Part shown: positions 1 to 7,083 of the stretch, piece by piece | How the letters are laid out: every line of letters begins with the position of its first letter | Position numbering within the stretch: position 1 is the first letter of the stretch | Source of the DNA: a virus | DNA length: 29,655 nucleotides | Strand: one strand, 5' to 3' | Virus record (IMG/VR): IMGVR_UViG_3300048088_000201 | Location: 1-29,655 of that record | The notes under the pieces: model-generated | What the model saw: the letters and a program-made list of their open reading frames with translations, nothing else | Told to the model about the DNA's origin: nothing | Database searches by the model: none | Made by a program: the position numbers and the translations under genes

Positions 1-466
1 CGTCGTTTTTCTCGCCCTTCGTGCCTTGCAGCACCGATGCGTGCCAGCCAGCAGCAAGCGGCGTCTGCGTATCAGGCGTGTTGCCCTCGTAATTCGTCAC
101 CGCGCCGAACTGCGCCTGCGTCTGCGGCCGCGCGAACGACAGAATGCGATTGCATTCGACCGCGAGGATCGGCAGAAGCGGCTGCTGCGCTGCGATGAAG
201 AACGTTCCGGCCGCGCCGATCAGGTAATCGCCGACTTGCGTCTGCGTGCCGTCGACCAGCGCGTACCAAGTCGGCTTGGCGTACTTGTTCGGCCGGCTGT
301 ACGTCATGTCTTCAGCGTTGAAGCTGGCGAGCAGTGACGTCGAGATGGGCGCGAGGCCGGTCAGATCGGCTGATACGGGGCGATATTGCGTGTATGCGGT
401 GCCGATGTATTGGGCGCTTTTCTTGAAGCCGTAGAAGACCTTCGCCTGAAGCTTTGCTCCGTCCAT
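1..466 (-). CDS. Virion-associated protein, partial (C-terminus off the left edge)
   Basis: At least 155 residues are present, beginning MDGAKLQAKVFYGFKKSAQ and remaining open to the window edge. GAGGG sits seven bases before the ATG, and the start lies three bases after the stop of the preceding gene. No catalytic motif or membrane segment is visible. Its place downstream of the coat protein and of a connector-like gene suggests a head-tail joining, neck or minor virion protein. That role is inferred from position only, because I do not recognise a named family. The 3' end is cut by the window, so the full length cannot be judged. Confidence 0.7.
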   Translation of the reverse strand, partial: MDGAKLQAKVFYGFKKSAQYIGTAYTQYRPVSADLTGLAPISTSLLASFNAEDMTYSRPNKYAKPTWYALVDGTQTQVGDYLIGAAGTFFIAAQQPLLPILAVECNRILSFARPQTQAQFGAVTNYEGNTPDTQTPLAAGWHASVLQGTKGEKND

Positions 467-469
467 CTA

Positions 470-865
470 TTACCCTCGCACTACTTGGCCGCCACCATTC
501 CCGAGCGACGGGCCAGGCGCAATGCCGATGAAAAAGCACATGCGTCGGCGCCATTGGTCGAAAAGCTTCGATCGATCCGAGACTTCGTTCGCATTGCGCT
601 TCCAGACGGCCGCTTGATCGGTGTCGAGATTGTCTGCAGCGCCGAAAATAGCCGTCTCAAGCGAGTAGAGCGGCGTCAGATAGACCGTGAGCAGCGTGGT
701 CTCCTCTTCCGGCCGCAGATTCGTCAGCCGGTGCTGCAGCGTCATCCATGTGCCCGGCGAAACCCAGCCATAGGCAAAGTCGCGCGAGTCGTCGGCAACG
801 GTATCGCCCAACAATGGATACCCGGCGAAGCGCCGAACGTCGGCCAACTGTTGATCGGTCAGCAT
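470..865 (-). CDS. Putative head completion/connector protein
   Basis: This 131-residue protein starts MLTDQQLADVRRFAGYPLLG and ends in a glycine-rich tail. Its ATG begins one base beyond the stop codon of the upstream 53-residue gene (TAA followed directly by ATG), so the two are probably translated together. It has alternating hydrophobic and charged stretches (LTVYLTPLYSLETAIFG near residues 60-75) and no transmembrane signal. Proteins of this type are commonly seen just after the coat gene in phages with DUF4055 portals. The connector role is inferred from order and is not proven by a motif. Confidence 0.65.
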   Translation of the reverse strand: MLTDQQLADVRRFAGYPLLGDTVADDSRDFAYGWVSPGTWMTLQHRLTNLRPEEETTLLTVYLTPLYSLETAIFGAADNLDTDQAAVWKRNANEVSDRSKLFDQWRRRMCFFIGIAPGPSLGNGGGQVVRG

Positions 866-1027
866 TTATGCAATCTCCCAACCGCCAGGGCGGTAGTTTT
901 CCACTTCGTCTGGATGAACTTGCGCGGTGTGCGGCTCGGGATAGAGCTCAGCGTCGCGCGTCATCGTGACGAATGAGATTTCGCCGTCGTTTTGCGGCGT
1001 TTCTGCTTCTTTCTTTGGTCGTGCCAT
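866..1027 (-). CDS. Small phage head-region protein (53 aa)
   Basis: The protein runs from MARPKKEAETPQNDG to RPGGWEIA. It has a basic N-terminus, then a segment with ELYPEPHTAQVHPDEVENYR. Small proteins with a similar 'YPEPH..DVHPDEVENY...GW' pattern are frequent beside coat genes in phage head modules, and their function is unknown. The start lies just after the terminator hairpin that follows the coat gene, so its expression is probably lower than that of the coat gene. GGAGA precedes the ATG by a few bases. The reading is short, but its tight junction with the next gene (TAAATG) supports it. Confidence 0.65.
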   Translation of the reverse strand: MARPKKEAETPQNDGEISFVTMTRDAELYPEPHTAQVHPDEVENYRPGGWEIA

Positions 1028-1040
1028 GCGTTCTCCAATG

Positions 1041-1084
1041 AAAAACGGCCTGTCAGCCGGATTTGCCGCTTTGACAGGCCGTTT
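1041..1084 (-). terminator. Rho-independent terminator after the coat protein gene
   Basis: A perfect 13-bp inverted repeat (AAACGGCCTGTCA at 1043-1055 with TGACAGGCCGTTT at 1072-1084) has a 16-base loop. Read on the minus strand the stem is followed by a run of T (complement of A at 1041-1045). It lies nine bases past the coat stop codon. It fits an intrinsic terminator, or a partial one that lowers expression of the connector genes relative to the coat. Confidence 0.85.
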
Positions 1085-1092
1085 CAGCGCTC

Positions 1093-2223
1093 TTAGCCGA
1101 GCAACAGCGCCGTGTGTTCCGGCTTGATGTTCGCCCAGCCATACGCAACCGCCACTTCGTAGCGGACGCGCTTGTAGAGCTTGTACATCGAGACTTCAAA
1201 CGCGAGGCCCGAACGCGCGTCTTGGATCATCACGCGGTCTTCAGCCATGTCGCCCTCTTCCGGGACAGCCGGCGCGCGGGTAGCGAGCACGATTGCCGAG
1301 CGAGCGAAAGCCATGTTGCCGGTGTACGCGGCAGCGACGGTCACAGCCGTACCCGATGCCACAGCCTTGCGCAGACCAGGCGCCGCGATGATGACGTTGC
1401 CGCCCGACAGCGCCGTTGCGACGACGTACTTGTTGCTATCACCAGCGAACGAGATCACATCGCCGGCGACGATCGTGCCGGTGCCAGTCTGAACCGGGAT
1501 GGTCGTTGCGCCGACAGCAAGAGCGCCGTTCGTGACGTAGCTCGCGCCAGTGCCCGCGGTGTGGATGCCAACGCCAGCCGACTCGCGCAGCTTGAAGCCA
1601 TGAATGTCAAGCAGCGTGCCTTGCGATCGAAGGTCGGTCGTGCCAGCTTCGTTCGCCTTGGTCAACTGAGCCAGCGAACGCACCTTCGCGCCCGAGGTCG
1701 TGTCGATGACCATTTGCAGGTCGCTGAGTGCCGCGCCGTTGTCCGACAGGATCTTGCGCACTTGCGCCGGATCGCTGAGGTCCGATGCGAACGGCGCCGT
1801 GCCGGCCGTTCCCCATGCGCGCGATGCAGTCGATGCGAGCGATGCGACGTTCGCCTCGATTTCGTTGGTCAGCGTGCGGAACGCTTGCGCGATCTGATCG
1901 CGCCGAATGTTCGCGTAGCCAGGGCCGTTGTTCACGCCCTTCTGCTCTTCACCGGACCAGCGGAACGGCACGACGCGCGACTTGGTGATCGCGAGCGGGG
2001 TGTTGCCGATCGACTGATCGCCGTCGTCAGGCGGGAGCTGACCCGGCGTGACGTCGGAAGCGGTCGATGCCGGCGTGACCGGAATGCGGATGACTTCGTT
2101 GAGCGAGGCGCGCGCAGCCGAAGCGTCGAGCGTGACAGCGGGGATGAAGCCGACCAGTTCGCGCGACACGACGTCGAGCGCTTCGTACAGGTCGGGAATC
2201 AGGTTCGTGAGCGTATTTGCCAT
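1093..2223 (-). CDS. Major capsid (coat) protein, P22 Gp5-like
   Basis: The 376-residue protein begins MANTLTNLIPDLYEALDVVS, an N-terminus typical of the P22 coat protein family (HK97 fold, PF11651-like). It lies directly after the scaffold gene, which is the usual order. Residues of about 225-300 form a Gly/Thr/Val-rich beta segment (GALAVGATTIPVQTG...VVATALSGGNVIIAAPG) that looks like an inserted surface domain. The C-terminal part (FEVSMYKLYKRVRYEVAVAYGWA) matches the usual end of such coats. The ATG is five bases after the scaffold stop and has no clear Shine-Dalgarno sequence, so translational coupling to the scaffold is likely. The coat assembles the icosahedral head around the scaffold and portal. 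Confidence 0.9.
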   Translation of the reverse strand: MANTLTNLIPDLYEALDVVSRELVGFIPAVTLDASAARASLNEVIRIPVTPASTASDVTPGQLPPDDGDQSIGNTPLAITKSRVVPFRWSGEEQKGVNNGPGYANIRRDQIAQAFRTLTNEIEANVASLASTASRAWGTAGTAPFASDLSDPAQVRKILSDNGAALSDLQMVIDTTSGAKVRSLAQLTKANEAGTTDLRSQGTLLDIHGFKLRESAGVGIHTAGTGASYVTNGALAVGATTIPVQTGTGTIVAGDVISFAGDSNKYVVATALSGGNVIIAAPGLRKAVASGTAVTVAAAYTGNMAFARSAIVLATRAPAVPEEGDMAEDRVMIQDARSGLAFEVSMYKLYKRVRYEVAVAYGWANIKPEHTALLLG

Positions 2224-2228
2224 GTGTA

Positions 2229-3002
2229 TCAGTCAGAAATGGTTACGCCGCCCTTGATCGCTTCCATCTGTTTCGCAGGTGAAAGCTGGTCAAAAGCTGC
2301 GCGGTTGAGGGTTTTGCCGCCGTTACCAGCGCCGCGACCGCCCTGTGCGCCGCCGCCCGATGCGGTAGCGGGGAACCAGTGAGGCGCGGTCTCCTTCATG
2401 CCGTCGAGCCACTCGATCGGCGAGAAGAAGGTTTTTCCATCCTTTCCGAGCACCGGCTGGCCGTCCGGCCCGAGCTGCACGGCGTCGCCGTTCGCATCGA
2501 GCGAGAACATCGAGCGGCCACGCAACAGCGCGTCGTCGACGGCGTATTGGTGCAGCCCTGCCTTTGCGGCAGCAGCCCGCAGCGCGTCATCGAGCACGCG
2601 GCCTTGGAACGCTTTGGCGCGCTCCGCTTGGGCCTGCGCGAGTGCGCTCGCATCGGAAAGCTTCTTTTCGTAGTCCGCACGCAGACGTTCGGTGCGCTTC
2701 TCGATCACCTCGGACATTTTTCCTTCGGCGATCAACTTCGCTTCTGCGTCGTTTTCGAAGCGCGCGATCATTTCGCGGGTCTTGACCGGATCGATGCCTT
2801 CGAACGACTTCAGTTGCTCGCTGCTGTTCTTGAGCTTGCCGAGCAGTTCATCGTTCTTGGCCTTCAGGCCGGATACGGCGCTTGCCACGGCATCAGCGAT
2901 CAGCTTCTGCACGTCAGGCGCACCGCCGCCGCCAGCTTCGCCACCCTCGGTAGCTTCGTTGCGGTAGACACGGGAAAAGAGTTTGCGTTGGAGATACGAC
3001 AT
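2229..3002 (-). CDS. Capsid scaffold protein
   Basis: At 257 residues, it carries a long charged, coiled-coil-like centre (about 35-140, rich in Lys, Glu, Ala and Gln), a Gly-rich N-terminal linker and a Gly-rich C-terminal segment ending IKGGVTISD. This composition and its place between portal and coat are typical of phage scaffold proteins, which guide procapsid assembly and are then lost or cleaved. AAGGGG lies seven bases before the ATG. The last residues resemble the portal C-terminus (IKPGAVAISD). No protease motif is seen, so maturation would need another protein or scaffold exit. Confidence 0.85.
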   Translation of the reverse strand: MSYLQRKLFSRVYRNEATEGGEAGGGGAPDVQKLIADAVASAVSGLKAKNDELLGKLKNSSEQLKSFEGIDPVKTREMIARFENDAEAKLIAEGKMSEVIEKRTERLRADYEKKLSDASALAQAQAERAKAFQGRVLDDALRAAAAKAGLHQYAVDDALLRGRSMFSLDANGDAVQLGPDGQPVLGKDGKTFFSPIEWLDGMKETAPHWFPATASGGGAQGGRGAGNGGKTLNRAAFDQLSPAKQMEAIKGGVTISD

Positions 3003-3099
3003 GAATTCCCCTTGGGAATGGTTGGAAACAGCGGCCTAGCCGCAGAAATGAAAACGCCCGGCTTAACCTGGCGCGTGATGCTGTGATTCGTGTTTGGCG

Positions 3100-4491
3100 T
3101 CAGTCAGAAATGGCGACGGCGCCGGGCTTGATCGCGTTCTGCTTGATGCGAAGCTTCTCGTCATCCCACGTTGTTTCGGGGCTGATGTAGCCGCGGCGTT
3201 TCGCTTCGTTGAACAGCGATTCATCGGAGAACGTGCCGTCAACATTCATGTCGCGCAGCAGGTCTATCGAAGCCTCTGCAAGCGTCGCAACGCCGAAATC
3301 CTTGAAGATCTGGATGTTGCCGCCCCGCTTCTCGCCAATGAACATCGCCGTCAGTTGCAGTGCGGCGTCGATCGCATCCTCCACGTCTTCGACGAGGCGT
3401 TGCAGCGCGCACATGCCGGCTTCGTTTTCCGCTACCGTCTGAGCGACGGTCGTCTTGCCCGGCTTAATGACGAGCAGTTCTGCGCCGACTTGGCGCATGC
3501 GGTCTTCGAGATCGAGCAGCGAGAGACGACCGGCTTCGATTGCTGCGCCGGAGTGCTCGACGTACCTCAGATCAGAATGCTCGTGATCGGCATTGACCAG
3601 CGAGCCAGCGCCCACTGTCACCGTCGTTTCGCCGAGGTTCTTGCCGAACAGGATCGGCACGCGAGCGACGTGCAGGATCGTCTGCTGATCGCTCTTGCTC
3701 TGCCAGTGCTCGACGTTCATGTGCGCGAGCTCAAGCAATGGCGGCACAGCCGTCATGAATCCAGTGCGCTTACCGTATGCAGGCACGAACGGGATTACAG
3801 GCAGGGCGGTAGTCCCCTGATCGTGCAGAATCCATTCCTTTTTGCCGTTCGCGTCGACCTTCTCAGGCTCGCGATAGGTCGCCCATCCGCCAGGCACCAG
3901 CACGCGCACCTGCTCAATCTCTTTCTCGCCGAACTCGCCGTCATCCTCGATGACCTGTTCAAGCAACCGCAGTTGCGTGAACACTTCGGCGCCGTTGATG
4001 CGCTGTGATCGCCAGCCGAGAATGTTGCCGGCGCGCACTTGCACCCAATAGGGGCGAATGCCGGCGACCTTTTCGTCGGCCGCCGTTGCGCCTTTAACTG
4101 TCGGCGGGCTATCAACCAAAATGCCCTCAATGCCGCGGGCCAGCGCCGCCTCGGTCAGACTAGCCGCGAACGCATGCAGGTTGCGCCCCTGCATATCGAT
4201 GTCCGTGTCGCACCATTCCCTGATGCGCGCCGGCACATCGTCGGTAAGCGTGACGGGCTTGCTGAACGGCTTGCCTGCCAGCACTTCGACGGTGCGAGGA
4301 AACGCCGGGAACAACGTTGCAGTCGCCAAGCGAGCGTCGTATGCCTCTTTCGTCTCGCCGGGCCACTGCGGTAGATATGTCTTGCCCGCCTTGCGCATGG
4401 CAGGCGTGCCGCCAAGCAGTGCGTCGACGATCGGCCAGTTCTCGGCCATCGCTTCCACTGCGGCGGACGGGTCGCGCACTGTTGTCGTCAT
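3100..4491 (-). CDS. Phage portal protein, DUF4055 type
   Basis: This 463-residue protein is placed between the large terminase and the scaffold, as portals are. The N-terminal part (MRKAGKTYLPQWPGETKEAYDARLATATLFPAFPRTVE, here split by eye around residues 30-70) and the 'LVDSPP' and 'RPYWVQVRAGNILGWR' segments are characteristic of DUF4055 phage proteins, which act as portals. It would form the dodecameric DNA channel at one head vertex and dock the terminase. It starts 14 bases after the terminase stop with no evident Shine-Dalgarno sequence (CATCACACATG), which suggests coupling. A 97-base gap with a weak GCGGC/GCCGC hairpin separates it from the scaffold gene. Confidence 0.88.
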   Translation of the reverse strand: MTTTVRDPSAAVEAMAENWPIVDALLGGTPAMRKAGKTYLPQWPGETKEAYDARLATATLFPAFPRTVEVLAGKPFSKPVTLTDDVPARIREWCDTDIDMQGRNLHAFAASLTEAALARGIEGILVDSPPTVKGATAADEKVAGIRPYWVQVRAGNILGWRSQRINGAEVFTQLRLLEQVIEDDGEFGEKEIEQVRVLVPGGWATYREPEKVDANGKKEWILHDQGTTALPVIPFVPAYGKRTGFMTAVPPLLELAHMNVEHWQSKSDQQTILHVARVPILFGKNLGETTVTVGAGSLVNADHEHSDLRYVEHSGAAIEAGRLSLLDLEDRMRQVGAELLVIKPGKTTVAQTVAENEAGMCALQRLVEDVEDAIDAALQLTAMFIGEKRGGNIQIFKDFGVATLAEASIDLLRDMNVDGTFSDESLFNEAKRRGYISPETTWDDEKLRIKQNAIKPGAVAISD

Positions 4492-4504
4492 GTGTGATGT
4501 TCGG

Positions 4505-5779
4505 TTACATGTGGAGCGGCTTGACGGTCGTCTGGCGCTTCACGATGGGATACAGGCGCACGATCGGATACGTGCCGGCGTCGTTCACGTGGTCGACTCC
4601 GCTTGTCTTGTCCGGCTCACCGCGCTCGTCGTAGGCTTGCTGCTCGAGCCCTTCTGTGAACTTCGGGCAGCGCCGCGTGTTGACCTTCATGCGCCGCTCG
4701 CCAGTGCCGTTCATCAGCATTGCGTTCGTCGACAGCACGCGGTCTTTCACAGCCGGGTTCGTCGAGCCGACGTTGATCGTGAACTTGGCTTGCTTCAGGA
4801 TCGAAATATCGGATTCGGACGCCTTCTTGCTGCTCGTGTTCTGGCCGCTGGCGTCCGGGTAGATCGTGATGGCGTGGCCGTTGTCGCGCCAACGCTCGCC
4901 GATGATTCGCGCCATGTCCGGCGTATCCCGCACGTCGACCAGCTCGTCTACAGCAATCGGATTGCCGTCACGGATGACGTACACCACCGATGCCATGCGG
5001 AGCACGTTGAAGTCCATGCCGATGTGCAGCGGCTCGCCAGGCTTGATCTCGGCGTCGCTGTGGTTCAGTTTGCGGTCAAAGTTCGGATAGACGCTGCCGC
5101 TCGTCAGGTTGCAGAACTGGCCGCGCAGATATGCGTCGATCAGTTGCGGCGGATATGTCTGAAACAGCGAGTCGATGTAGTCATCAGGCAGGTTCGCCTC
5201 GTTGTCATACGTGCTCGCCTGAATCAGCCCGTACATGCCGCCGAGCGCCGGCTTCTCGCTCAGCTGCTTGACGAACTGCGAATGCACAAAGCGGAACCCT
5301 TCGGGCGTGGTCGTCACGTCGACGCCGTTCTTCAGGTTGTCCACCTTGTAGCGCATACGGGCGATGATCTTTCGCCATGCCTGCTGCGCCTTGTCCGCCT
5401 TCATAACGTCGAGCTCGTCGCACAACGCCTTGCCGATCTTGAAACCAACGATCGTGTCGGGTCGCTCCATCGAACGGCAGATGATCGTGCCGCGCGACTT
5501 TCGCCCATCGAATATGTGTACTTCCTTGTTCGACTCGTTGATGCGGACGCTAAGCCCCCAGTCGGAAGCCACTTCCTCAACGGTCGGATAGAAGATGTCG
5601 CGGATCTGCGGATACGACGGCGCGAAGTAGCCCGCATTGATGCGCGGATACTCCCAGAAGTGCTGCATCAAGCCGCCGCAACCGACCCACGTCTTGCCGG
5701 AGCCGAATCCCGCAACGTAGGCGCGAAACTTGTGCTCCATCGACAGGAACTGAGCCTGCGGAACGTTAAGACTCGGCAT
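4505..5779 (-). CDS. terL: Terminase large subunit
   Basis: The protein has 424 residues. Its N-terminal ATPase has Walker A GFGSGKT (24-30), Walker B ALCDELD (118-124) and a coupling TTTPEG segment (156-161). The C-terminal RNase H-like nuclease has acidic residues in HIGMDF (D256), IYPDASG (D309) and VDHVND (D396/D400). It cuts concatemeric phage DNA and drives it through the portal. AAGGAAG lies seven bases before the ATG, and the start overlaps the 3' end of the small terminase gene by 14 bases. Length and motif order are normal for the family, and nothing essential appears to be missing. Confidence 0.95.
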   Translation of the reverse strand: MPSLNVPQAQFLSMEHKFRAYVAGFGSGKTWVGCGGLMQHFWEYPRINAGYFAPSYPQIRDIFYPTVEEVASDWGLSVRINESNKEVHIFDGRKSRGTIICRSMERPDTIVGFKIGKALCDELDVMKADKAQQAWRKIIARMRYKVDNLKNGVDVTTTPEGFRFVHSQFVKQLSEKPALGGMYGLIQASTYDNEANLPDDYIDSLFQTYPPQLIDAYLRGQFCNLTSGSVYPNFDRKLNHSDAEIKPGEPLHIGMDFNVLRMASVVYVIRDGNPIAVDELVDVRDTPDMARIIGERWRDNGHAITIYPDASGQNTSSKKASESDISILKQAKFTINVGSTNPAVKDRVLSTNAMLMNGTGERRMKVNTRRCPKFTEGLEQQAYDERGEPDKTSGVDHVNDAGTYPIVRLYPIVKRQTTVKPLHM

Positions 5780-6533
5780 CGTCGCGCTTCCTTGCGTCCC
5801 GCACCTCGATCACGAACTTGCGCGACTCAGGCGGCGATTCGTCACCGTCTTCCATGTCCTTGCGCATCAGTTCGTTTTCCATGCGGAGCTTTTCAGCCTG
5901 CGCCGCCTTAATCGGATCGTCGCGTCGATCGCTATAGACGCCAAGAATGCGTGACACGTTGTCGAGCGCCTTCATGCGGTCGTCGACAAGCGCCTTCAGG
6001 CCATCTTTGCCCTGGTGGACGCCGGCATACAGCCGACGTGCAGCGCCCTTCAATCGGCGCGTATCGTGGACGTGGACCTTGCCCTTACCCTCACCAGCGC
6101 ATTCGGGGCACTCGGGATTGGGCTCACGTGTCGCAATGAACCCGAATCCGCCGATGCTGTCCGGCGATTCCTTTCCGTTGTCGGCTGCCTCATGAGTGGC
6201 GCGCTCGAATTCGGCTTCCGTCCACTGGTATTGATGGTCAATGCCCCAGCAGTGCCGGCAGTTATCGCGCCGGTACTCGACGATCTCGTTGATGTCGACG
6301 TTTGCCAGATCCCACCATCGCTGCAGCACCACTTCAGGCGTGATCGCAGTCGATGCGGCAATTTCTGCCCGACGTTTGGTCAGATATTCGCTTACGTCAG
6401 GTTTGGTAAGGTTCTCAGCAGCGATGGAACGTGCGGTTTTCTCGCTATACCCTGCCCTGATTGCCGCTTGCGTGGCGTTCAAGTCAATGAGGTATTCGTC
6501 CACGAAGCGGCGCTGCTTGTCTGTCAGCGCCAT
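5766..6533 (-). CDS. terS: Terminase small subunit with zinc-ribbon-like insert
   Basis: At 255 residues from the chosen ATG (AAGGAA precedes it; an in-frame ATG at 6590 has no such site). Residues 1-60 (MALTDKQRRFVDEYLIDLNATQ...AGYSEKTARSIAAENLTKP) are the classic Terminase_2 N-terminal helix-turn-helix that binds packaging DNA. Unusually, residues 92-95 (CRHC) and 142-145 (CPEC, then AGEGKGK) form two CxxC pairs that could bind a metal in a 50-residue insert. The C-terminus is strongly charged and would contact the large subunit. The adjacent upstream non-coding, stem-rich DNA is a natural candidate for its recognition site. Confidence 0.9.
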   Translation of the reverse strand: MALTDKQRRFVDEYLIDLNATQAAIRAGYSEKTARSIAAENLTKPDVSEYLTKRRAEIAASTAITPEVVLQRWWDLANVDINEIVEYRRDNCRHCWGIDHQYQWTEAEFERATHEAADNGKESPDSIGGFGFIATREPNPECPECAGEGKGKVHVHDTRRLKGAARRLYAGVHQGKDGLKALVDDRMKALDNVSRILGVYSDRRDDPIKAAQAEKLRMENELMRKDMEDGDESPPESRKFVIEVRDARKRDDAES

Positions 6534-6802
6534 TGCTGTTCCTTGAGTGAATTCTTGCGCTCGGAGGCGCGAGCATGGAGTGAATTTCACTCATGCGGTG
6601 TAGTTGGCAGACCCTGCCGGCGTAGAAACCGACCGAGGTCGGGGAGGAGCGCCTTCCATGAGCATGTCTGCCTGCGGCGGTTACTCGTGATGCTTCGCGC
6701 CACCTCTCCGCTGGGCGCGTGACTGCAAGCAGTCTCGTGTTAGGTGCGCGTCCGGCCCGTATGTGTTCCGGGTGCCTGCCCTGACCGGGCGCGCGGGGAT
6801 CG
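6534..6802 (-). other. Stem-rich non-coding stretch upstream of terminase; candidate packaging site or mRNA leader
   Basis: No convincing ORF is present in 269 bases. Several perfect inverted repeats are visible: GGCAGAC (6606-6612) with GTCTGCC (6666-6672) enclosing CCGACC-GA-GGTCGG (6629-6642); GACTGC-AA-GCAGTC near 6722-6735; and GC-rich pairs near 6750-6800 (CCCG/CGGG, GCCC/GGGC). Gaps this size are rare in this genome. Position next to the small terminase is where cos or pac sites usually lie, but cleavage or binding cannot be seen from sequence. A structured 5' leader of the packaging operon is the alternative. Confidence 0.4.
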
Positions 6803-6865
6803 TTATGCGTGACTCAGCGCCACGCAGATAATCAGAATCAGAAACGGTGCGAGCGTGCCGAACAT
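6803..6865 (-). CDS. Tiny hydrophobic peptide (20 aa), possible
   Basis: The ATG overlaps the TGA of the preceding gene by one base (TGATG), a typical coupling junction. The product MFGTLAPFLILIICVALSHA would be a single membrane-spanning segment. There is no independent Shine-Dalgarno evidence beyond coupling, and 20 codons is within chance. It could be a small membrane peptide of the late operon or simply a spurious reading. Confidence 0.3.
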   Translation of the reverse strand: MFGTLAPFLILIICVALSHA

Positions 6866-7083
6866 CAATGCACCGCCCTGCTGCGCTTCAGAATCGCCAT
6901 CGCCGCCTTCATGATCTCGAGTCGCACATCAGCGTCGTCGTCGATCGCGTACAGACGCGCGTTCACCGCTTCCGCCTCTGCGTCAGGCAGCGTGATCGCG
7001 TCTTCGTTGTAGAGCAGCAGGATTGCGATTGAGAGCGCGTCGCAGAGTGTTTGAATGTCGGAGTGAGGATCGCTTCTGCTCAT
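6865..7083 (-). CDS. Hypothetical acidic small protein (72 aa)
   Basis: It runs from MSRSDPHSDIQTLCDALSIA to AMAILKRSRAVH and has a 4-base ATGA overlap with the metallophosphoesterase gene upstream. It is mostly helical in appearance with an acidic centre (LPDAEAEAVNARLYAIDDDADV) and no metal, HTH or membrane signature. A longer reading in the same frame exists, but the ATGA junction favours this start. It lies in the minus-strand block ahead of the terminase genes; its function is unknown to me. Confidence 0.6.
   Translation of the reverse strand: MSRSDPHSDIQTLCDALSIAILLLYNEDAITLPDAEAEAVNARLYAIDDDADVRLEIMKAAMAILKRSRAVH

Noticed and set aside
1114-2382. 422-residue plus-strand ORF opposite the coat gene
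   Set aside because: Arginine-rich shadow of the GC-rich coat and scaffold coding sequence; no homology-like features and no start signals.
4058-5911. 617-residue plus-strand ORF opposite portal and terminase
   Set aside because: It is antisense to the unmistakable large terminase and portal genes and has the composition of a reverse-strand shadow.
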